Shown here in pieces: positions 31,661 to 44,533 of a DNA stretch of 64,000 nt (position 1 is its first letter; each line of letters opens with the position of its first letter). The notes under the pieces were generated by a model. That model saw only the letters and a list, made by a program, of their open reading frames with translations, ran no database searches and was not told the origin of the DNA. Made by a program: the position numbers and the translations under genes. The stretch is taken from assembly GCA_902806565.1 (NCBI GenBank), contig CADCXA010000059.1:898577-962576 (forward strand). Direction: 5' to 3'. This DNA comes from Hypoxylon rubiginosum (lineage: Eukaryota; Ascomycota; Sordariomycetes; Xylariales; Hypoxylaceae).

Positions 31661-31860
31661 TTTTTTATAAAAAGTAAATTAATTTTATTTATTAAATTAT
31701 ATAATTTTTTAATAAAAACCGAATCGATTTTTTTAAATATTTTTATAAAAAAAAAATTAGTTTCGTTTAATAAATTATATAGTTTATTAATAAAAAATAA
31801 ATTAATTTTTTTTAAACTAATTTTATTTAATTTTATCCGAAGGATATTATTATTATAAGT
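31661..31860. repeat. Degenerate repeat with AATTATATA(A/G)TTT core
   Basis: Two imperfect copies carry AAATTATATAATTTTTTAA (near 31694) and AAATTATATAGTTTATTAA (near 31772). They are about 78 bases apart, with AATTAATTTTATTT-like flanks. The reverse complement resembles the array at 62563-62760. A further weak copy follows the foldback element near 32790-32830. It is probably part of a dispersed, RIP-mutated repeat family. Chance similarity is higher in such AT-rich DNA, so confidence is modest. Confidence 0.4.
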
Positions 31861-32606
31861 TTTAAAAAAATTATTATAGGAAATTCCTAGCGAATTTTTT
31901 ATTATATATTTTTATATTATATTAATTTTATATTATATCCGGATTAAATAATAAGAAATTAAGGTTTTTATTATATTTATTTAATTGGTTAAATTTATTT
32001 GGCTTTTTAATTAAATATATTTATTTTAATAAGTTTTATTACTTATTATTAGTTACTTAGGCTTTTATTTTTAACTTTAATTTTTTAATTATTAATTTAA
32101 AAGTATATATAAAAAAATGTAATTTAAATTAAAAGTTTCGTGTAATTAAAAAGATTTTAATAATATTAATTATTAATTAATATAAGGTTTAATAATATAA
32201 AATTAATAAGTTATTTAAATTTAAATTAAATAAGGATTTTAAATAAAAAAACGTATTTAATATATAATAATAACTTAATAATTACCTTATTAAATTTAAA
32301 CTTAATGATTTTTTTAAAAAGGTTATATAAGTTTTATATAAATAAAACTTTAATTCGGTTTAAATATAAAGTAATTTAAAGATTAAATTTATAATTTAAT
32401 TAGTTAAATTTTTAATAATATAATAATAAATTAATTTATTTATATATAATTATTTTTATATTTTTTATAATTTATATAACTTTTATAAAAACCTTAGGTT
32501 TAAGCTTATATAAAAGTATTTTTTTTATAATTTATAAGTTGTTTTTTTAAATAAATATTAACAACCTAAATTTAATTAACTTTTATATGTTATTATATTT
32601 TGTAAA

Positions 32607-32729
32607 AAAATTCCACGGCCGGTGAAATAAACCTTAAAAAAAAAAGCCACGTATCCAAGCTCCTTGGAGTTTACGAAAAGCCGTAGCTTGGATACGTGGC
32701 TTTTTTTTTCAGGGTGGCCGTGGAATTTT
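32607..32729. mobile_element. Foldback / MITE-like element
   Basis: A 123-bp palindromic unit stands out from the AT-rich DNA by its GC content. The outer arms are a perfect 14-bp inverted repeat, AAAATTCCACGGCC at 32607-32620 against its complement at 32716-32729. The inner arms are a perfect 25-bp inverted repeat: nine A plus GCCACGTATCCAAGCT at 32637-32661 against 32685-32709. The loop is 23 bases (32662-32684). Short diverged segments lie between outer and inner arms. There is no coding capacity. Several unmutated CpA sites (CCACG, CCAAG) show it escaped the RIP that destroyed its surroundings, which suggests late insertion. Target-site duplication cannot be resolved in the flanking A/T runs. 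I do not recognise the superfamily. Confidence 0.7.
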
Positions 32730-34212
32730 AAACTTTATAATTTTTTAATAAAAATTAAATTAATTATTTTTTATATTTTTATAAAAATAAAATTAATTTT
32801 ATTTACCGGATTATATAATTAATTATAAGATAAAAACTTTACTTATTTTAAAGAAATTATAATTTAAAAAAACTTTATAATAAATAAAAAAAGTTATTTT
32901 TATAATTATAATAAAAATAAAATATATATTTATATTTTTTTAAATACTAAAGTTTAAATATATTATAAAAACTATTAATAATTATATTTTAAATTAAAAA
33001 TATAATTTTAAATAAAACGAATTATATATTTTACTAATAATTAAAAATATAATAAAAAATTTACTATAAAAATTTTTAAGCTTTTAAAAAACTATATATA
33101 ATAGTTTATTTTTAAAAGTAATATATAAAATAATAAAAAAAACACTAGTTAATTTTTATATTATTAATAAAAAATATATTTAAAAGATATTAAAACATTA
33201 TTAAAATATTTTAAAATAATTTATAAGGGTTAAAACTAGTTAATATATATTATAAAATTTAATAAAAATAAAATAATATAAAAAATTAATAATATAACTA
33301 AATAGTAAAATTTATATAAAAATTATTAGTAACTTGGAAAAACATAAATAATTAAAAGCACGATTATATTTAAATATAAAAAAAAAAAAAACTTAAAGTA
33401 AAAAACTAAAATAATTAATTATTAATAAAAAAATAATTATAATAAAAAGTAAATATTAAATAATTAAACTTTTATATTATTTATATAATATATAAGTAAA
33501 TATTAATATTAAAACGTATAATATATAAAATTAATATTTTTATTTATAAACATTTATTTAAATATTATTTAAATAAACTTATAATTAAAATAATCGGTTT
33601 TATATAAATTAAAGCTTTTTATTAATATAAATATTAATTATATTACTTTTAAAATTAATATAATATATATTATTTATAATTAGTTAAATAAATTATAAAA
33701 ATATAATTAATATAAAAGTTATAATACGAATTTTTTTTACAGTTAAAGTTTATTTAAAGGTAAAACTTTAAAAGGTAAGTTTAAAATAAATATTATATAT
33801 TTTTTTATAATATTTTAAATAAGTAACTTTATAAAAAAAAGTAAAACTAAAATATAATAACTATATATTTAAATAAAAAAACATTGGTTTTTTTATACTT
33901 AACGGGTTTTTATTTTATTTTATTTAAAAATATATATAGTTTATAATTTTTATTATTAATATATTTTATTTATAGTTAAATATATTTTTATTTTAAGCTT
34001 TTATTATAAACGTTAAATAGGTTAAATTATTTTTTTTAGTTTTTTTTAAAATATATAAAACTATTAATTTTCTTTTTAAATTAATATAAATAATAATATA
34101 TTATATAGTTAATATATATTTATATATTTTTATATAATCCCTTATTTTAAGTTTTACTTGAAAAATAAAACCAGTTAATTTTTTTATATATATTATAATT
34201 AATATTAAAATC

Positions 34213-34275
34213 AATTTTAAAGTTAAAGTTAAAGTTATAATTAAAGTTAAAATTAAAATTAAAGTTAATATTAAA
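34213..34275. repeat. Hexanucleotide repeat (GTTAAA)n
   Basis: About ten units of GTTAAA or ATTAAA follow each other with small interruptions. The G/A variation between units is what CpA-to-TpA change on the other strand (TTTAAC to TTTAAT contexts), or simple drift, would leave. Confidence 0.6.
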
Positions 34276-37200
34276 ATAAATACTATTATATACTAATAAA
34301 TAAAATTTAATTAATATTTTATTATAATAATATTAACCTATAAAACCATATTAAAAACTATTACTATTATAATAATAATTAATATATACACTGTTTAATA
34401 TATTAATATTCTATTTTAATATTATAAGTTTAATTATATATTTTTATTATAAGTTATAATTATTTATATATTGTTTATAATATTAACTCTTAGTATATAA
34501 ACAGCTATAAATTTAAATATATAACATTAAAAAATTCTTTAATTATATTAATATAATTTTTATTATTTAGATTTTAATATATAATTATTTTATTAACTGA
34601 TAATAAAAAAAGGTTTAAATTAATTACTTTGGTGTTTATTTTTTTACGGTTTATAATAAAAAAAAAAATCTAACAAATTAATTATAACATTATATTTTAA
34701 ATAAAAAAAAAAAAAGATATATATATAAATAATATAAACTATATCCTATATTTTTTTATAAGTTATATATTATTTAATTAGTTACATTAATATTTAATTA
34801 TAAACAATTAATTTATATATTAATAAAAAGTTTATTATTTTTTTTTAAAAAAAAAAATAAACTATATATTTTAAGGTATATTTTATATTAAATTATTATA
34901 TGTTATTTTAATTATTAAACATATAATTTAACGTTATTTATATATATAAATAACTTATAATAACTTTATTATTATTTATTTATTTAAATTAAACTATTTA
35001 TACTATTAAATATATATATATATACGTATTAAATAAGTTATATTAATTTTTTTAAACTATATTAAAAGCTAAAAAAAAATATTAATTACATTTATATTAT
35101 ATAAAATAATAAGTTACGTTTATAAATAGTTAATAACTTTACTTTTAGGTGTTATATTAATTTAAAACTAATATAATAAAATAATATAATAATATATTTT
35201 ATAAGTTATATTAATTTTTATAATATTAATATTTAATTTTTAATATATATAAAGTTATATATATTTTAACTTTATATAGGTTTTTTAAATAAATATATTT
35301 TTATATTAATTTTTAAAATAATATGTTTTTTACTAATAATAACTATTAAAAAATATTATATATTTTAATTTATAAAAAATATTTTTTACTTTATTTATTT
35401 AAATATTTTTATTTATATAGTTATATAAAATAAACATTTTTTACTTATTTTAAAAAGCTGTTAATAATTTCTTTTAATTTTTTTATATTAATAATTAAAA
35501 ATATTTTTATTTAGTTTATTAAAATAATATATTATATTATTAAGCTAAATAATAATAAAATAAGGATTCGTTTAAAAAAACTTATTTTTTTAAGAAAAAG
35601 TAATTTAATAGTTTTAAATAATTTAAGCTAATATTTTCCCGGCGCTAAAAAATAATAACCTTATTATTTTATTTATAATAATTAAAAATATAATTTTTAA
35701 AATAGTTTTTATTAAATATTTCGCGATAGTTTTTATAATAACCGATATTATAATATTTATTTTTTTTTTATTATAACTTATATTATAAGTTTTATTTTTA
35801 TTTAATTAACAGCTTTTATTATTAAGTTCGCTGTAAATTCTAATAAATACTTTTAAATATTTAATATAATAGTTTTAATATCTCGATTTATAAACCATTA
35901 TTAATCTAAATAAGTTAATTTTAAAGTATAAATATTTTAACTTTTCCTTTATATTTAAATATAGATTTTTAAAATATATAAAATTTATTATTTTTATATT
36001 TAAAAACAAAATAAATATTTATAATAACGTTATTATTAAATAAAATTATAAAAGTGTTTATAAAATAACCGTTAATAATAAAAATAATAAAAACCTAATT
36101 TATTAAAACTTTTTACGTATTATTAAAATTAAATATATATATAATTTTTAAATTTAAAACATATTAACGTTAAAATAAACTAAAAAGCTAATTAATTAAA
36201 TATCTCCGTTTATAATATATTATAATAACAGTAATTTTACCTTTAAAAATTTATAATTATATTATAATTAAAATATATTTTAAACGTAAATAAAAACCAA
36301 TAATTTTTTAAAAAACATTATTTAAAATTATATTATTCCATTTAATAATAACTTATTATAAAAATATATAAATAAAAACTTACTATTTAATAAAAAACTT
36401 TTTAATAATTTTATATATATATTATTTATCTTTAAATTAAATACTATATTTAAATATATTATAAAAATAATATATAATTAAAAACTAAACTAATTTTTTA
36501 TAAAAATATTAAAAAAACTTATATTATAATAAAAGTAACTTATAAAAATAATTAATAATAAATTAAATATATAACTTAAAACACTTTAAATTTCTAAAAA
36601 AATAATAACTTTTTATTTAATTATAAAATATAAATTTAATATAAAAAATATATTTATAAAAACAAATTAATATTTAAATAACTTTATAGTATTTATATTA
36701 GTAAATACCGTAGCGTTTTTTTAATATTATAATATATTTAATTTTATAATTAATTAGAAATATATAATATTTATATTTATTTAATTAAATTAATAAACTA
36801 AAAAGTTTTATATAAAAAAAACTAAATATTTATATATAATTAACCTTAACTAATATATTATTTTTAAAAAAACTTTTAATAATATTTACGTTTAAAATAA
36901 AAGAAATAAATTCTATTAATTTTTAAAACGTTTTAATAAATAATATAAAAAAAAGTTAAATAAAACGTTTAAAAAGTAACTTATATTACCAGTATTAAAA
37001 CTATAAAAATTATATTAATTTTTATAAGTTTTAAAAGTATAATTTATTTAAATAATATTTAATATTATAATTTTACCGGCTTAAATTTAATATATATTAT
37101 AATTATTTTTCTATATATCTTTTTTATAATTAATATAACTATTTTTATAGCTTTTTAAAATATTAAACTATTTTATACCTTTTTTATTATTAATTTAATA

Positions 37201-40065
37201 AATTTTATAATTATATTATTTTTTTTTTTTTTTATAATAATAATAAATAACCTTATAATACCTAATAAAATTATTTTTTATAAACTTTATATAATAAAAT
37301 TAATAGTTATTATAACCGTTAATAATATTATTTTTTTTTATATTTTATATATAATAACTATAACTTATTTTATAACTTTTTATAATATTTTATTTTATGG
37401 TTTTTATATAATAAATAAAACTAATTTATTAGCTTTAAATAATATCATTTTTTATAATATCTTAAAGTTAAATTTAATAAATTTTATAATTTTTATATTA
37501 AATATTAATATTATAATTTAAATTAATATAAAATAATATATATTTATTTATATTATTAGTTTATTTATTTATTTATAGATATTATTTTTAATTTAGTTAT
37601 AATATTTATAATAAGCTATTAATAAAATTTTATATTAATTAATAAGGTATTTATATATATAATATTTTAAACTTCTTTTTTTTTATTTAAATTAAATTAA
37701 CTTAAAAAAAGACCTAATTTTTATAAAAAATTACTTAGAATAAAACCTTATAAAAAAATAACGAAAATAAATTAAATAATTAAAACCAATAAAATTAATA
37801 TAAAATTAAAATAAACACGGCCGATTTTATAATAAGAAAAAACTTTTTAATAAAAATATAAAAAAAGGATTAAAAAATTAATAACTTTAAAATAAGATAT
37901 TTTATATTTTTTATATTTATAGTAAAAAAAAAACTGTTTTTAATAAGAATCGTATTTTTTTTTTTATTAATAATCCTTATTTAAATTAAAATCCTAGTTA
38001 ACTATTAATATTTTAAATATTATTTTTATTTTTCTAAATTTATTAATATATTTATTATAATTTTTAAAGATTTAAATAATATTATTAATTTTTTTTTTTT
38101 AATATAGTTTTTATTATATAATAAATTATAAAAACCTAGCGAATTTATATCTTATTTATAATAATTAAAGTTTTTTATTTATTATTATATTTATTTAATA
38201 TATAAAAAAAATCGTAAATAATAAAAAGAGATTTATAATAAAAGTTAAAATTATTTATTTAATTTATAAACTAAAAGTAAAAAAAAAAAAAAACTTTAAT
38301 AATTTATTTATATATATTTTAAAAGATATATAAAAAAATATATTCGCTAAAAAAATCTTTTTTATAAAATATATTTTATAATATATAATTAAATCTTATT
38401 ATATATACCGAATTAATAAAAAGTAAAAAACAAGTTTAAAGAAAAATATTATTATTTATTAAGAAAAAAATAAAACTATTTTATAATAAATTAATTATTT
38501 TTTTAAATATTTAAATATTAAGTTGTTTTTAAAGTAATTAAAAACATTTATTTTTTATATTAAAAATTAAAATAAAATAAGAATTTGTTTAAATTATAAA
38601 ATCTATTAAAAACTTAAAAAAAAAAAATAAAATATAAGATTAAATAAAAAAATTATTAGTATAAACATTAAAAGCGTTTATAAAAAACTATATAGTAAAA
38701 AAAAAAAAATAAAGTTAAAATTATTTTTAAAAAAAGAAATTAATAATTAGTGGTTTTAAATAAATAAATTAAAATTAAATAAGTTTAAGGTTATTATTTT
38801 ATTTAAAAAAAACTTAATTAAATTTTTTTTTATTAATAAAAATTTAATAAAAGTTAAATTAGTAAGTATTTATTTAAAAAAAATTAAATAAAAAAAGAAT
38901 TAAATATAAAATTTATTATTTATTAAAATTAAGTTTTAATAAAATAAATATATAAAAATTAAATTAAAAAAGATTAATTTTATAAAATTAAAAATAAAGG
39001 AAATTAAGTTAATAAATATTAAAAAATATATAAAATATATAAAAGTTAAATTAATAAAAATTCTAATTATAAATATCGGTGTAAAAAAAATTAACTTGGA
39101 AAAAATAAACATTATTATTATTAATTTAAAAACTATTAAAATATAAGGAATAAAATTAATAAATAATATTTTAATAAAAAATAATTTAATAATAATTAAG
39201 TTATTAAAATATAATATAAAAAGAAGTTATTTTATAGTTATTTTATTATTAAAAACTAATATAAAATATAATTAACCGTTATTATAATTTTATATATTAA
39301 ATAAAAATAAGTTATTAATATTAAAAATAATGTTTTAAAATATTAATATAATAACTATTTAAATATATTATTAATATTTAAATAATAAAACCATTAAAAA
39401 TAATATTAATAAAAAATAAATTAGTTAAAAAAACTTATAAATTATTATTATAAAATCTTTTATATAAAATAAATATATTTTTATATAAAATAAAAATAAT
39501 AAAATTAAAACTTTATATAATAATAATAAAAAAAATTAAAAAAGTTTTTATATATATAAAAAAAATATTCCTAAAAAATAATTATAAATTTTAAAAATAT
39601 TATTAACTATTAATTTTAAATATAACTTAAAGTTACTAAATATATATATAATATTTTATAATTAAAAACCTTATTATAAATATATATATATTTTAAAAAA
39701 AAAAATTAAATTAAAATATATATAGTTATAATATAAAAAATTAAAAAGTAAATTAAATATTTTAATAAAAAAAAAATAAACTTTATATATTATATAAAAA
39801 AATAAATATATTTTTAATTAATTAAATATAAATATATTTATAAATATAAATATTTAAAAAAGTTATAATAAAAAAAATATAAAAACTTTTTAAAATTATT
39901 ATAAGATTTTTTTCTTATATTATAAATTAAGAAAAGAAATTAATTTATTAAATTAAAAACCAATTTTATATTATTTTAAACTTTCTTTTTAATTAGTTTT
40001 TATTTTTTTTTTATAAAATATATATAAACTAATATATAATTAAGGTTTTACTTTCTTATTTAAGC

Positions 40066-40488
40066 GGCGAGCTTCCATAGAAAAAAAACACAACATAATA
40101 ACCTTTATAAACTCAGGTAAACAGGTTAATAATCAGGTCCAAAGCGGGTCAATAGTCAGCTAAGCTATATCCCCTTAAAAAGATTCTTATGCATTTATCG
40201 GTTCCAAACTGCTTACATCATCCTATTTAGCCACTGAGACTACAGCCACGGGATCCAAATAACCTGCCAAGTGACCCGCCTATTAGCGCTAGGGATTTTC
40301 TCGGAGCCTTGCGGCTGCGTTCCGAGAACAGCCACCTGCAGTTTCCACCCAGCACCAAGTTTGCCATATCGCATGTTAATCCTCCGAGCCTCTCTTCAAC
40401 TTCTTTTTAACCCACGTCAACATCACCCCCATCGTCCCGCCCCGCGATACCTAATCGCCCTCACCTCCTCACACCTGCTCCCCTGGGT
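40066..40488. other. Upstream region and leader of mS38
   Basis: Normal composition begins abruptly near 40066. The stretch contains a 73-codon plus-strand frame (40271-40492) without recognisable features, which I treat as leader sequence. From about 40385 to the ATG it is C/T-rich (CACCCCCAT, CACCTCCTC, TGCTCCCC), as is common just upstream of fungal starts. A hairpin lies at 40298-40328. Confidence 0.45.
40298..40328. other. Hairpin upstream of mS38
   Basis: TTCTCGGA at 40298-40305 pairs perfectly with TCCGAGAA at 40321-40328. The loop is 15 bases and itself contains AGCC-TTGC-GGCT. It lies about 160 bases before the mS38 start, in the promoter or leader. A regulatory role is unproven. 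Confidence 0.4.
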
Positions 40489-41584
40489 ATGATGCTGCCC
40501 TCTTCGGTGCGGCGGGTTGTTTCTGCCGCACCTCAGTCGCCACTCCTATCCAACTTCGCGCCCACGAGCACTCGAGCGCCAGCCGCCCTCTCCCTCTGTT
40601 GCAAGTCCAGAAGCCAGCAGCGGAGGCGCTACTCCTCCTCGAAACCTTCGAGCCCGAATGACTCTCCTAAGGGAATACCCGATGGTCAGGTGACAACAAC
40701 GCCGTCCCAGTCAAAACAAAGCGGAGAGAAGCGAAGGCGAAAGGTTAAAGAATGGATGGACATTCAACAAAGGCTGCCAAGCGTCCCTAGCACGCAGAAT
40801 GTGCCTCAGGAAGGTAGGTTTTCTATGAAGTAACTACCGTTGAGAGCTCTATTCTCGATATTAACATTTTGCAATAGCTTTGGCCTTATCGACTTTCTTC
40901 TCCCTACATCGGCCGATGTCTGTAACCCACAGCTTCCCGAAGACGATCACCGAAGACGCGTTTGCGCAAATATTTGCATCTCGCGCGAAGAGCAGCAAAT
41001 ACACCGACGTCATGTCCACGATTTCTCGGACCGTCGACGAGCTCGAGGAGCCTATGCAAAACATGAGCCTCGAGGCCCAACAGAGTGGCGAGACCATCAC
41101 GGATGCCAACGGCGAGCCTATGCATAAGATCGACGTCAAGCACCCCGACGGCACCGAATCGAGCGTCTACGTCCAGCTCAACGCCATGTCTGGCCAGTTC
41201 TTGCCCTTCCGGCCGCCGCCGCTGCCCCAACCCGAGAATGCCGTCGTCGCGGCCGAGACCGGAGCCGAGGAGGCGACGGAGGAATTGCCGCACCACCGCG
41301 TCTACAAGGCCATGTTCACGCTGGAGGAGACGACGGACGAGAACGGCCAGGTTCGAATCGTTGCGCACAGCCCCCAAGTAGTCGAGGAAGCGCCCGCCCC
41401 GCGCACGTTCCTCGAGCGCATGGCCATGCGCCAAATACGACTGCGCGAGGAAGTGCGCGGTCGGAGCCCCGGCATGCTCGCCATCAGCGTGCGCAGGCAA
41501 AGGAAGCTGAAGATGAAGAAGAAGAAGTACAAGAAGCTGATGAAGCGGACGCGAAACATTCGACGCAAGTTGGATCGCGTGTAA
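40489..41584 (+). CDS. Mitochondrial small ribosomal subunit protein mS38 (Cox24/AURKAIP1 family)
   Basis: This is a structural protein of the mitochondrial ribosome small subunit, first known in yeast as Cox24/Qri5 and linked to COX1 expression. Exon 1 is 40489-40813, the 64-bp intron is 40814-40877 (GTAGGT..AATAG, phase 1), and exon 2 is 40878-41584, giving 343 aa. The N-terminus is a mitochondrial presequence rich in Arg and Ser, with QRRRYSSS near residues 43-52, a typical matrix-protease site context. At the splice join the protein reads VPQE-ALALSTFFSLHRP, and the ALASFFSLHRP-like segment is a fungal hallmark of the family. The last 35 residues form the very basic signature helix (VRRQRKLKMKKKKYKK then LMKRTRNIRRKLDR), the conserved mS38 domain that contacts rRNA. 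ATG codons at 40489 and 40492 are adjacent; I took the first. The gene converges on the ureohydrolase gene, with 287 bases between the two stops. The nuclear copy looks intact. Confidence 0.93.
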
Positions 41585-41871
41585 GGATCGCGCGGGTTTC
41601 CGTGTACATAAGAGCAGTGGTCACCTACATTCCTGCGCATTCTCATCGGGTGGTGGGTGCATTAGCTGGGCTGTCATAATGGTGTACAGGCCGGATTGTT
41701 TCGAGTCGTTTTCTACTGGGACCCTCTTCCTCTTAGACCATAGCACACTTATCTGATTTCTCAACTAAAGCATCCATGTAGATATGCCGCGGTGGTTTCC
41801 AATCTAATCTCGTTTTCCAATCTACGCAGTACACGAACTTATACGGACTATAACAATGCATAGGCTAGCGG

Positions 41872-43475
41872 CTAGTTGCTTACTGGATTCTCGACCATCA
41901 GCTCGATCAGCGAGAAGACAACTTCAGCGGCCGCAAGCGCCGTTGTCAGACCCGCCGTGTCGTAGATCGGCGATACCTCCACGACGTCGCCGCCGACGAT
42001 GTCTAAGCCGTTTAGCCCGTCGAGAATCGTGAGAAGCTCCCTCGACGACCAGCCTCCCGGTTCGGGCGTTCCCGTCGCTGGCGTTGATTGTCAGTATCGG
42101 CATCCCACGTCTCTCTAGGTAGGTAACCGGTCGCTTACCGGGCGCAAATGCCGGATCGAGAACATCAATGTCCACGCTGATGTAGACTTTGGAGTCTCCC
42201 ACCCGCTCCTTGATCTGCGAGATCACGCCTGCGGTGCCGATCTTGTCCAGGTCCCGGGCCTTCACGGCCGAGAAGCCGCAGCGAACGTCGTTTCTCATGT
42301 CGCCTTTTCGGCGGAAGAGCGGGGCGCGTATACCGGCGTGGACGGAGGTGTTGCGAATGAGCCCCTGGTTCTTCCTGTCAGCGACTTTGGCGCTATTTGC
42401 ACACTGAGAACATAGGTTGCGGCTTACCTCCTCGTGCGCGATGTGAAGGAAAGTCCCATGATTCAGACCCCTGGTGAGATGAATGTATCAGTTTTCGAGT
42501 TAGAATTGCCTAGCAGAGCTTATGACTTCGTTGACGACTTACGCATAATCCGAAATCCCACCCCCTGAAAATTCATGTTGTCAGTCACGTCTGTATGCGG
42601 GAGCTACAAGTAACTCACCTAGCACCGCAGGATCCCAGGTGTCTTTCGTCAGGTTAGCTTAGGCTTACTCGGCTCTGCAAGGAGTAGTCACCTATATGGC
42701 TATCGAAATGGATCACAGAAACTTGGCCCCAATGCTTGTAAGTCGATCTCAGTGCCGAAAGCGTCGTGGTGTGGTCTCCGCCGAGGGTTATTATTCTCGG
42801 GCGCGCGGAGTAACTTTCGTTGGAAGCTTTTCTTCCCGAAACGACCTGCGGCGTCATATCATGAGCGTCTTATTGCTATTCACCTGGGATTTGAGAACGT
42901 GGTTCATCTTTACCGTATGAGCCTTGTCAAGCTGTGCCAGAGCAACGTTATTATCCAGCCACGTTAACGGCACGTCGCCGCAGTCCACGATAGTCGCCCA
43001 TGATTGAAGAGGGTTTCTACCTATAATCACATTAGAAACTACCATTCTTCCAATACTGCAAGATGAATTTACCGGTATATACACTCCAAGCGAAGTCTTC
43101 CGCCTTCCTCTCACTTCCGATTCTTATTCCCCTCGGACCGTACCGAGCACCGGGTCTAGCCGTGACGCCCTACCCAACCAACATCAGCCATTCTGCGGTG
43201 CGAAATAGTTAGAGTAAACCAACAGTATCAAAAGGTGCACCCAGGATGGCGATGTCGTATTTCTTGTCTTTGACCTCGTCGTCTGATAGGCAATTAACAT
43301 ACGGCAAATTTGCGTATGTTGCCAAGCCGTTGAATTGGCTTCCCGTTACGATATCAACGTTATCGTCAACGCCTGGAAATAACTTCTGGCCTGGCGCGAA
43401 TATGTGCTTTTGAGGAAACTCCCATGCTCCAACACACGTTGCGCCGAGCGCGAACACAAGATCGCGAAGATGCAT
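41872..43475 (-). CDS. Agmatinase-type ureohydrolase with signal peptide
   Basis: This ureohydrolase (arginase/agmatinase superfamily) has a two-manganese centre and hydrolyses a guanidino compound, probably agmatine or a guanidino acid, to urea plus the amine. Nine exons: 43475-43224, 43169-43073, 43020-42914, 42845-42692, 42642-42619, 42564-42543, 42470-42428, 42364-42139 and 42077-41872. All introns are GT..AG (49-72 bp) and the phases fit throughout, giving 376 aa with no stop or frameshift. Metal ligands by motif are His177 (GGDHTTT), Asp200/His202/Asp204 (HFDSHIDTWD) and Asp298/Asp300 (SVDIDVLDP). APATGTPEPGG and the final GDVVEVSPIYD-to-AAAEV segment are present. Residues 1-17 (LVFALGATCVGA) look like a signal peptide with a VGA cleavage site, as in several fungal agmatinase-like proteins, so the protein may be secreted or vacuolar. 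Two exons are only 22 and 24 bases. The single unspliced frames look broken; splicing repairs them all. Substrate preference cannot be read from sequence. The transcription factor gene lies upstream on the same strand. Confidence 0.92.
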
Positions 43476-44533
43476 ACTGCCAAGACTGCAGTGTCGGTTT
43501 GTCCCAAGAATACAATATCCAGCTTAGGATCCTTCCGGCCAAAAAATCAAGACGGAAGTCTATCCAACTGGAAAATGAGAAGAAAACAATAGCAAGAAGA
43601 CCTATGGCAGCTAGTGTCTCCATAATGCCATTTTCGCCGTGAGGGGGTCTATGATGCATGCCAGCTCACACTAGCAGGCATATTCACATCAACGATATGT
43701 TTACGTAAGCAAATAGGATCAAAAAGGGGGAAAGACGGGACGGAAAAGGGGTGGATGACTTTAGCAACGTTCGGCACCAGAAATTCTCTACTATTCTCAT
43801 TTAGATAGCTTTGTGTTAAATAGGCCTCGACCGAGTCATCGCCGCTTTGCCTTCTTCCTACTGCAGTCTAATTAGTGACCTATATTAGTCTCTCGTTGCA
43901 AGGGAGTTGGTCAGAATTTCTCATATCCTGACCTACAGCTGGCTTCTGCTTAAGGGGGGACGAGCAGAAAGGATAAACCCCTGACATTTCACTCACTTAT
44001 CTGTTATCATTGAAGGCAAATGGAGCGACTTGTCTCTTCTAATACTAAGCATAAGGCTAGGTAGGCTGCATACAAAGTATGAGAGATGTCGCCCGTTTCT
44101 TCGCCACAGGGGTTTCAAGGTCGCCAAAAAAGAAACGTTTTCGCATCGACCATTATTTGGGCTAAACTACTGACATACTTGGGCGAGTAAATTGTTCTCA
44201 TTCCCTCAACTTATACTCCACCTCTATGCGCGAGCCTCAACTTCACGACCTAGAGGATCAGCTATGTCCCCTCCTTCCAGCAATGCCGAACGCATGTGAG
44301 TGTGTAAACGGTTCCAATATTAAGAACGCGAAAGTAATATGGAACAATGCATCCAAGTAACGGTAACCTCCCATTCCACCATTAAGAAATATATAATCGT
44401 AACGTCTTTAACACACAAAACCTCCACCGGCCGGTTTTGAAACCCCGAAACGCCTTGTCCATGCAAACCCCCCTCCCCCCCCGACTCTTCATGCGTTTAG
44501 GTATACCAACGAATATACACAAAGTTTATATCA
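43476..44533. other. Spacer between ureohydrolase and transcription factor
   Basis: About 1.06 kb separate the TF stop from the ureohydrolase start, both on the minus strand. It should carry the TF 3' UTR and the ureohydrolase promoter. On the minus strand two ATGs (43659 and 43623) open a frame that runs past the ureohydrolase start in another register and encodes a very hydrophobic stretch (ETLAAIGLLAIVFFSF). It could act as an overlapping upstream ORF if transcribed. On the plus strand MSPPSSNAER followed by a GTGAGT donor-like site near 44263-44300 has the look of a small first exon, but nothing follows. Confidence 0.4.

Larger units (their letters stand above)
12700..40065. repeat. AT-rich RIP-type block, centre (about 27 kb)
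   Basis: This is a 27-kb stretch with the same composition as the left block and no frame of useful length on either strand. Surviving C is mostly outside CpA. I interpret it as old repeats destroyed by RIP. The size and composition would also fit a regional centromere, which in many filamentous fungi is RIP-mutated AT-rich DNA; sequence alone cannot decide. Structures that stand out are the foldback element at 32607-32729, a hexanucleotide array near 34213-34275 and a weak inverted repeat around 14311-14365. Confidence 0.85.

Noticed and set aside
12700..40065. Possibility that the AT-rich blocks are mitochondrial DNA or a mitochondrial insertion
   Set aside because: There are no mitochondrial genes, tRNAs or long frames, the TpA bias is extreme, and nuclear spliced genes lie directly on each side.
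40271..40492. 73-codon plus-strand frame before mS38
   Set aside because: It overlaps the mS38 ATG, has no motif and fits a C/T-rich promoter and leader.
40904..41500. 198-codon minus-strand frame opposite mS38
   Set aside because: It is an Arg/Ala/Leu-rich antisense shadow of a GC-rich coding exon, with no family features.
41924..42298. Apparent frameshift in the ureohydrolase, where the frame changes to GKRPVTYLERRG after DPAFAP
   Set aside because: A 61-bp intron (42138-42078, GTAAGC..CCAG) joins APA to TGTPEPGG in frame, so the gene is intact.
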